From NCBI RefSeq assembly GCF_001113365.1, contig NZ_CKYA01000001.1, positions 131,501-195,500 of the forward strand: a DNA stretch of 64,000 nucleotides. The letters are read 5' to 3'. A program made the position numbers and the translations under genes. Origin of the DNA: Streptococcus pneumoniae (GTDB lineage: Bacteria > Bacillota > Bacilli > Lactobacillales > Streptococcaceae). Shown one piece after another: positions 60,093 to 64,000 of the stretch; positions within the stretch are counted from its first letter, which is position 1, and every line of letters starts with the position of its first letter. Below the pieces are notes generated by a model, which saw only the letters and a program-made list of their open reading frames with translations, was not told the DNA's origin and did not search any database.

Positions 60093-63000
60093 ATGAGACA
60101 AACAAATGTTAGAGGAACATTATCTCTCCGTGGCTTTAGAAAATTAAGAACTGGTGCAATTGTTGCGACAGGTGTGATTTTGCTAGGTCTGGGCTTTTTA
60201 GCTCCAACTGTGTCAGCCAGTGAACAAGATGGTGTCTGGGTAGCCAGAACAGTTGAGGAAGTGAAAGCTGACCTTCAAAAAGAAGGTGATTTATTTAAGT
60301 ATGTCATTAAGTGGGGAGATACATTAAGTGTTATCAGCGAAGCAAGCAATATCCCGGTAGATGTACTCCAAGAAATGAATCAAGCTTCAGGTAAGAATTT
60401 ATTCTTACCACACAATGAATTGTACTTTACCGAAGCTGAAACGGTTTCAGATACAGTCACAAAACACAAGATTGTCATCAAAGAAAGTGGTGCAAGTGGC
60501 GAAGTTCGCACTTACGAAGTCTTGCTCAAGAAAGATCAGGAAACAAAAGCTGTTACCTTTGAATTAACAGATGTCACTGAGAAAGTTGAAAAAATGACTG
60601 TGAACTATAGCCCAGTTTATCAGCCTGTATCAGCACCAGTAGTGGAAAGTGCGGAAGAATCAGTTGAAGAACTTGCCCCAGTAGCACCAGCTGTGACAAG
60701 CCCAGAAGTTAAAGAAGAAACAGAAGCTCCAGTAGTACCAAAAGCAGAAGACGAAGCGACTACACCGGCACCAAAAGAAACAGCACCAGAGGTGGTAACA
60801 CCAGCTGAATCAAACGCAGAAGTGGCAACAGAATCAGCAGAGCCAGAGGTAGCGAAACCAGCTGTACCAAAAGAAGAGAAGCCAGCGACTCCAACACTGA
60901 AAGAAGAGAAGCCAGCCACACCAGCACCGAAAGCGGAAGAGCCAGCGTCAGCGGTAGAGGGTACAACTGCAGGAGAACACGGTCAACCAGTAGAAGAAAC
61001 CCCAGCACTATCAAAACCAGAAACCCCAGCTTCAACAGAAGAAGTAGCAACTGAACCAAAAGGAACAGAGTCAGAGGCAGCGAAACCAGCTCCAAAAGAA
61101 GCAGGAACAACAGCAGGAAATGAAGTAAAAGAAACTGAAGAAGCAGGAACAGGTTCAGAAGTAGCTACAACAGGTGCACCAGCAGCGGAAGGAAGTTCAG
61201 AAGCGACTCTAGGTTCAACAGAAGAAGCTTCAGGAACAACACCAAAAGCAGAAGTTTCAGAAGCACCAGTGGTAGAGGCTACAACTTCAGGAGAACAAAG
61301 CCAACCAGCAGAAGAAACCTCTGTTGAGGAGACAGGAAAACAAGATAGCGCAACAAATACACCGTCAGCTGAGTCTAAAGAAGAAGTGGTAACAACACCA
61401 GAAGCAACAGAAAAAGAAGCAAAAGCAGAAGAGTCAGCAGAACCAGGAACATCTGCAACTGTGGAATCAACACCAGCAGGAGAAGAAGGTAAAGCCGAAG
61501 CAACGGAAGAAGCTGAAGAACCAGGAATAATAGCAGAAGCAACCCCAGCACCAAAAGAATCAGGAGAAGAAGGTAAAGCGGAGGATTCAGTTTCTTCAAC
61601 TGAATCTTCATCAACTGCTTCTGAAGGGGAGTCAACAGCTACGCAGCCAGCTGTAGAAGCAGAAACAGATTCAACATCGGAAGCTGAAGAACTTGCAACT
61701 ACGGAAACAGCAACAGCACCAAAAGCGGAAGAGCCAGAGGCGGCAACCCCAGCTTCAGAAGTACCATCAGAATCAGAGTCGAAAGAAGAAGATTCATCTG
61801 CAGGGGATACAACAGTTACAGAAGAACAGCCGGCTTCAGAAACTGTCTCTGAAGGTGGGTCACCAGCTACACAACCAGCTGGAGAAGAAAATAAATCCGA
61901 ACCAACGTCAGAAACTTCAACTATTCCATCTGTAGATGCTACAAATGATTCAGGTAATTCAGAGTCATCACCTTCAGTAACAGAAGGCAATAAAGAAGAA
62001 ACAAATTCACAAAATACTGAAGCTTCGACTGTGAACGAAAACTCAGAATCATCTAATTCAGATTCAGAAAAACCACAGGGTGATGAACCAGCTGTACAAG
62101 TAGGATCAGACCCAACAGCGTCAACAGAAGGAACATCTACAGGAAAAGAAGAATCAGCACCAAAAGCAGAAGAAAAACAAGTCGACAAGAAACTAGAGCT
62201 TAGGAATATTTCAAATGTGGAATTATTTACAGTAGAAAATAATAAATATCGACATGTAACCTCATTTGATACGGTTCCAAATAATCCTAGTAACTACTTT
62301 ATGAAAGTAAAATCAGAGAAGTTTAAAGATGTGATGTTACCTGTCTCAAGTATTACAAGTGTCAGAAGAGATAATCAAGAAGTATATAAAATTGTTGGTC
62401 GAGCAAATGATTTAATTCAACATGAAAATGATAGTACTGTAGAAAATTATACTTATTATTTACCAAAAACTATTAATAGTGAAAACGAAGTTTATACATC
62501 ATTTAAAAATCTAGTAGAAGCAATGAATAGAAATTTACATGGTACGTTTCGTTTAGGAGCAACTATGGATGCTCGTGAAGTAGAACTTTCGGATGGTCAA
62601 GAAAGTTATATAAATCAAGAATTTAGTGGTACATTAATAGGTACAAACAATGATAAGAACTATGCTATATATAACTTGAAAAAACCGTTATTTAAAGTTT
62701 TAAATCATGCTGCTATTCAAGATCTTTCAATAAAAGAAGCTAATGTTTCTTTGAAAGAAGATGCTGCTACAATAGCGAAAGAGGCGAATAATGGTACTAC
62801 AATTACAAATGTTCATTCATCAGGTGTAATTGCTGGTGAGCGTAGCATTGGTGGTTTGGTTTCAAAAGTAACTGACTCTACAATTTCTAATAGTAGTTTT
62901 ACAGGTAGAATAACAAATACTTATAATACAAATGCTACTTATCAAATAGGTGGTTTAGTTGGCAAACTTTCAGGTGTTGGTGCTTTAATAGAAAACTCAA

Positions 63001-64000
63001 TTTCATCTATCGATATGGCGACAAACGCTAATCAAGGGGACCAAACAGTTGGTGGTATAGCTGGGGTTGTTGATAGAAGTGCTAGAATTAGTAATAGTTA
63101 CGTTGAAGGAAATCTTAACAATGTGAAGCCTTTTGGTAAAGTAGGAGGAGTTGTAGGTAATCTTTGGGATAATTCAGGTGAAGTTGAAAATTCAGGTCGA
63201 CTATCTGATGTATTAAGCGATGTCAATGTTACTAACGGTAATGCTATTGCTGGTTATGATTTTAATGGTATAAAAGCAACTAACACTTATAGTAATAAAA
63301 ATAATAAGGTGGTAAAAGTAGTTCAAGTAGATGACGAAGTACTTAGTAAAGATTCTGAAGAGCAAAGAGGAACTGTGCTAGAAGCGGATGAGATTAATGT
63401 GAAAAAAGCTCAACTTGTTCCTAAAAATAATATTAAAACTGAGGACTTTAATTTCTCTTCTAAATATGGAACGGATTATAGTAAATTAAAAGATGTTGAT
63501 GTTTCTAGGTTAAGGGTGTATAAAAATATAGAAAAATTACTGCCATTTTATAACAGAGAGACTATTGTTAAGTATGGTAATTTAGTGGATACTAATAATG
63601 CTTTATATACTAAGGATCTTGTGTCTGTAGTTTCAATGCATGACAAAGAAGTAATTTCTGATATTAATAAACATAAAGCTAGTATTAATAAGTTGTTACT
63701 ACATTATTCAGATAATACTTCTCAAACATTAGATATAAAATATCTACAAGATTTCTCTAAAGTAGCAGAATACGAAATAACTAATACAAAATTAATATAC
63801 ACACCTAATACGTTATTACATAATTACAATAATATTGTAAAATCTGTTTTAAATGATCTGAAATCTGTTCAATATAATTCAGCTGATGTTAGAAAAGTAT
63901 TAGATATTTCTAATGATATAAAATTAACAGAATTATATCTAGATGAACAGTTCGATAAAACAAAAGCAAATATTGAAGATACTTTATCAAAACTTCTTTC
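60093..64000 (+). CDS. Large LysM-containing surface protein, M26 metalloprotease-like (3' end outside window)
   Basis: Starts at ATG 60093 (GTGAGGAAAAA upstream) and stays open to the window end, about 1302 codons. Residues 1-42 form a signal peptide with a degenerate YSIRK-like GFRKLRTG core. A LysM domain follows (YVIKWGDTLSVISEASNIPV, about 69-115). From about 190 to 690 is a long Ala/Glu/Pro/Thr-rich region with repeats such as TPAPK and EEPA. From about 700 the sequence is AT-richer, with four GLUG-type repeats (IGGLVSKVTD, IGGLVGKLSG, VGGIAGVVDR, VGGVVGNLWD; about 925-1025). GLUG repeats with such an N-terminal region occur in M26/IgA1-protease-like zinc proteases. The catalytic HExxH motif is expected beyond the window. 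The LysM domain is unusual, since M26 proteases of this group usually carry an N-terminal LPxTG instead. Partial and not named. Confidence 0.8.
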   Translation, partial: MRQTNVRGTLSLRGFRKLRTGAIVATGVILLGLGFLAPTVSASEQDGVWVARTVEEVKADLQKEGDLFKYVIKWGDTLSVISEASNIPVDVLQEMNQASGKNLFLPHNELYFTEAETVSDTVTKHKIVIKESGASGEVRTYEVLLKKDQETKAVTFELTDVTEKVEKMTVNYSPVYQPVSAPVVESAEESVEELAPVAPAVTSPEVKEETEAPVVPKAEDEATTPAPKETAPEVVTPAESNAEVATESAEPEVAKPAVPKEEKPATPTLKEEKPATPAPKAEEPASAVEGTTAGEHGQPVEETPALSKPETPASTEEVATEPKGTESEAAKPAPKEAGTTAGNEVKETEEAGTGSEVATTGAPAAEGSSEATLGSTEEASGTTPKAEVSEAPVVEATTSGEQSQPAEETSVEETGKQDSATNTPSAESKEEVVTTPEATEKEAKAEESAEPGTSATVESTPAGEEGKAEATEEAEEPGIIAEATPAPKESGEEGKAEDSVSSTESSSTASEGESTATQPAVEAETDSTSEAEELATTETATAPKAEEPEAATPASEVPSESESKEEDSSAGDTTVTEEQPASETVSEGGSPATQPAGEENKSEPTSETSTIPSVDATNDSGNSESSPSVTEGNKEETNSQNTEASTVNENSESSNSDSEKPQGDEPAVQVGSDPTASTEGTSTGKEESAPKAEEKQVDKKLELRNISNVELFTVENNKYRHVTSFDTVPNNPSNYFMKVKSEKFKDVMLPVSSITSVRRDNQEVYKIVGRANDLIQHENDSTVENYTYYLPKTINSENEVYTSFKNLVEAMNRNLHGTFRLGATMDAREVELSDGQESYINQEFSGTLIGTNNDKNYAIYNLKKPLFKVLNHAAIQDLSIKEANVSLKEDAATIAKEANNGTTITNVHSSGVIAGERSIGGLVSKVTDSTISNSSFTGRITNTYNTNATYQIGGLVGKLSGVGALIENSISSIDMATNANQGDQTVGGIAGVVDRSARISNSYVEGNLNNVKPFGKVGGVVGNLWDNSGEVENSGRLSDVLSDVNVTNGNAIAGYDFNGIKATNTYSNKNNKVVKVVQVDDEVLSKDSEEQRGTVLEADEINVKKAQLVPKNNIKTEDFNFSSKYGTDYSKLKDVDVSRLRVYKNIEKLLPFYNRETIVKYGNLVDTNNALYTKDLVSVVSMHDKEVISDINKHKASINKLLLHYSDNTSQTLDIKYLQDFSKVAEYEITNTKLIYTPNTLLHNYNNIVKSVLNDLKSVQYNSADVRKVLDISNDIKLTELYLDEQFDKTKANIEDTLSKLL

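Noticed and set aside
60760..61110. A Leu-rich minus-strand frame (116 residues)
   Set aside because: Another mirror frame of the same low-complexity repeats, with no start signals.
60983..62188. A 401-residue minus-strand reading frame rich in Ser, Ala and Val
   Set aside because: It is the complement of the Ala/Glu/Pro/Thr-rich repeats of the surface protein; it has no ribosome site and only low-complexity content.

Overview
The window looks like a chromosome segment of a mitis-group Streptococcus, most likely S. mitis or a close relative of S. pneumoniae. The evidence is the gene order (nrdR-dnaB-dnaI-der, secA-aroG/aroF-acpS-alr-recG, a sialic-acid locus, pbp2b-recR-ddl-murF, ftsA-ftsZ-sepF-divIVA-ileS), several BOX repeats and a choline-binding protein module. 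Compared with the pneumococcal sialic-acid locus as I remember it, nanB and the PTS permease next to nanE are absent. This argues for a commensal mitis-group strain. Species assignment is inference.

Layout. 1-3.6 kb: minus-strand ABC exporter genes and a GntR-type regulator. 3.7-8.3 kb: nrdR, the dnaB/dnaI replication-loading genes, a nitroreductase and der. 8.3-11.1 kb: a small uncharacterised ABC-transporter operon of membrane proteins. 11.3-19.5 kb: secA, two tandem DAHP synthases, acpS, alr, recG. 19.4-20.2 kb: three tandem copies of a unit made of the recG tail, a CiaR-like promoter, a 20-codon ORF and a terminator. 20.3-21.3 kb: a CE7 acetyl esterase. 21.7-43.9 kb: the sialic-acid region, with a sialidase (nanA) switched off by a G11 tract, a decayed IS200-type element, an Rpn-type nuclease gene, two ABC importers of the sugar type, two YhcH proteins, a Gfo/Idh oxidoreductase, nanE, nanL, nanK and the RpiR regulator. 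A RelB/RelE-type toxin-antitoxin cassette sits between nanK and the regulator. 44-57 kb: cell-wall and division genes, including a pbp2b with residues associated with low beta-lactam affinity. 56.9-59.9 kb: a T-box and ileS. 60.1 kb to the end: the 5' part of a very large LysM-containing surface protein that resembles an M26 zinc metalloprotease and runs off the window.

How it works together. Sialidase releases sialic acid. Two ABC systems import sialic acid or its anhydro form. YhcH-type anomerases, the Gfo/Idh enzyme, the NanL lyase, the NanK kinase and the NanE epimerase feed it into amino-sugar metabolism. Four promoters in this region share one architecture: two TGAAAC-type sites 41-42 bp apart, then a TTGAAA -35 box (inside a cre-like sequence at three of them) and a -10 box. 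I read this as the operator layout of the RpiR-family regulator (NanR) combined with CcpA control.

The most notable points are the G11 contingency tract in nanA, the choline-binding anchor on that sialidase, the shared two-site operator, the toxin-antitoxin cassette bounded by duplicated terminator hairpins, the tripled small-ORF unit after recG, and the LysM/M26 hybrid protein.
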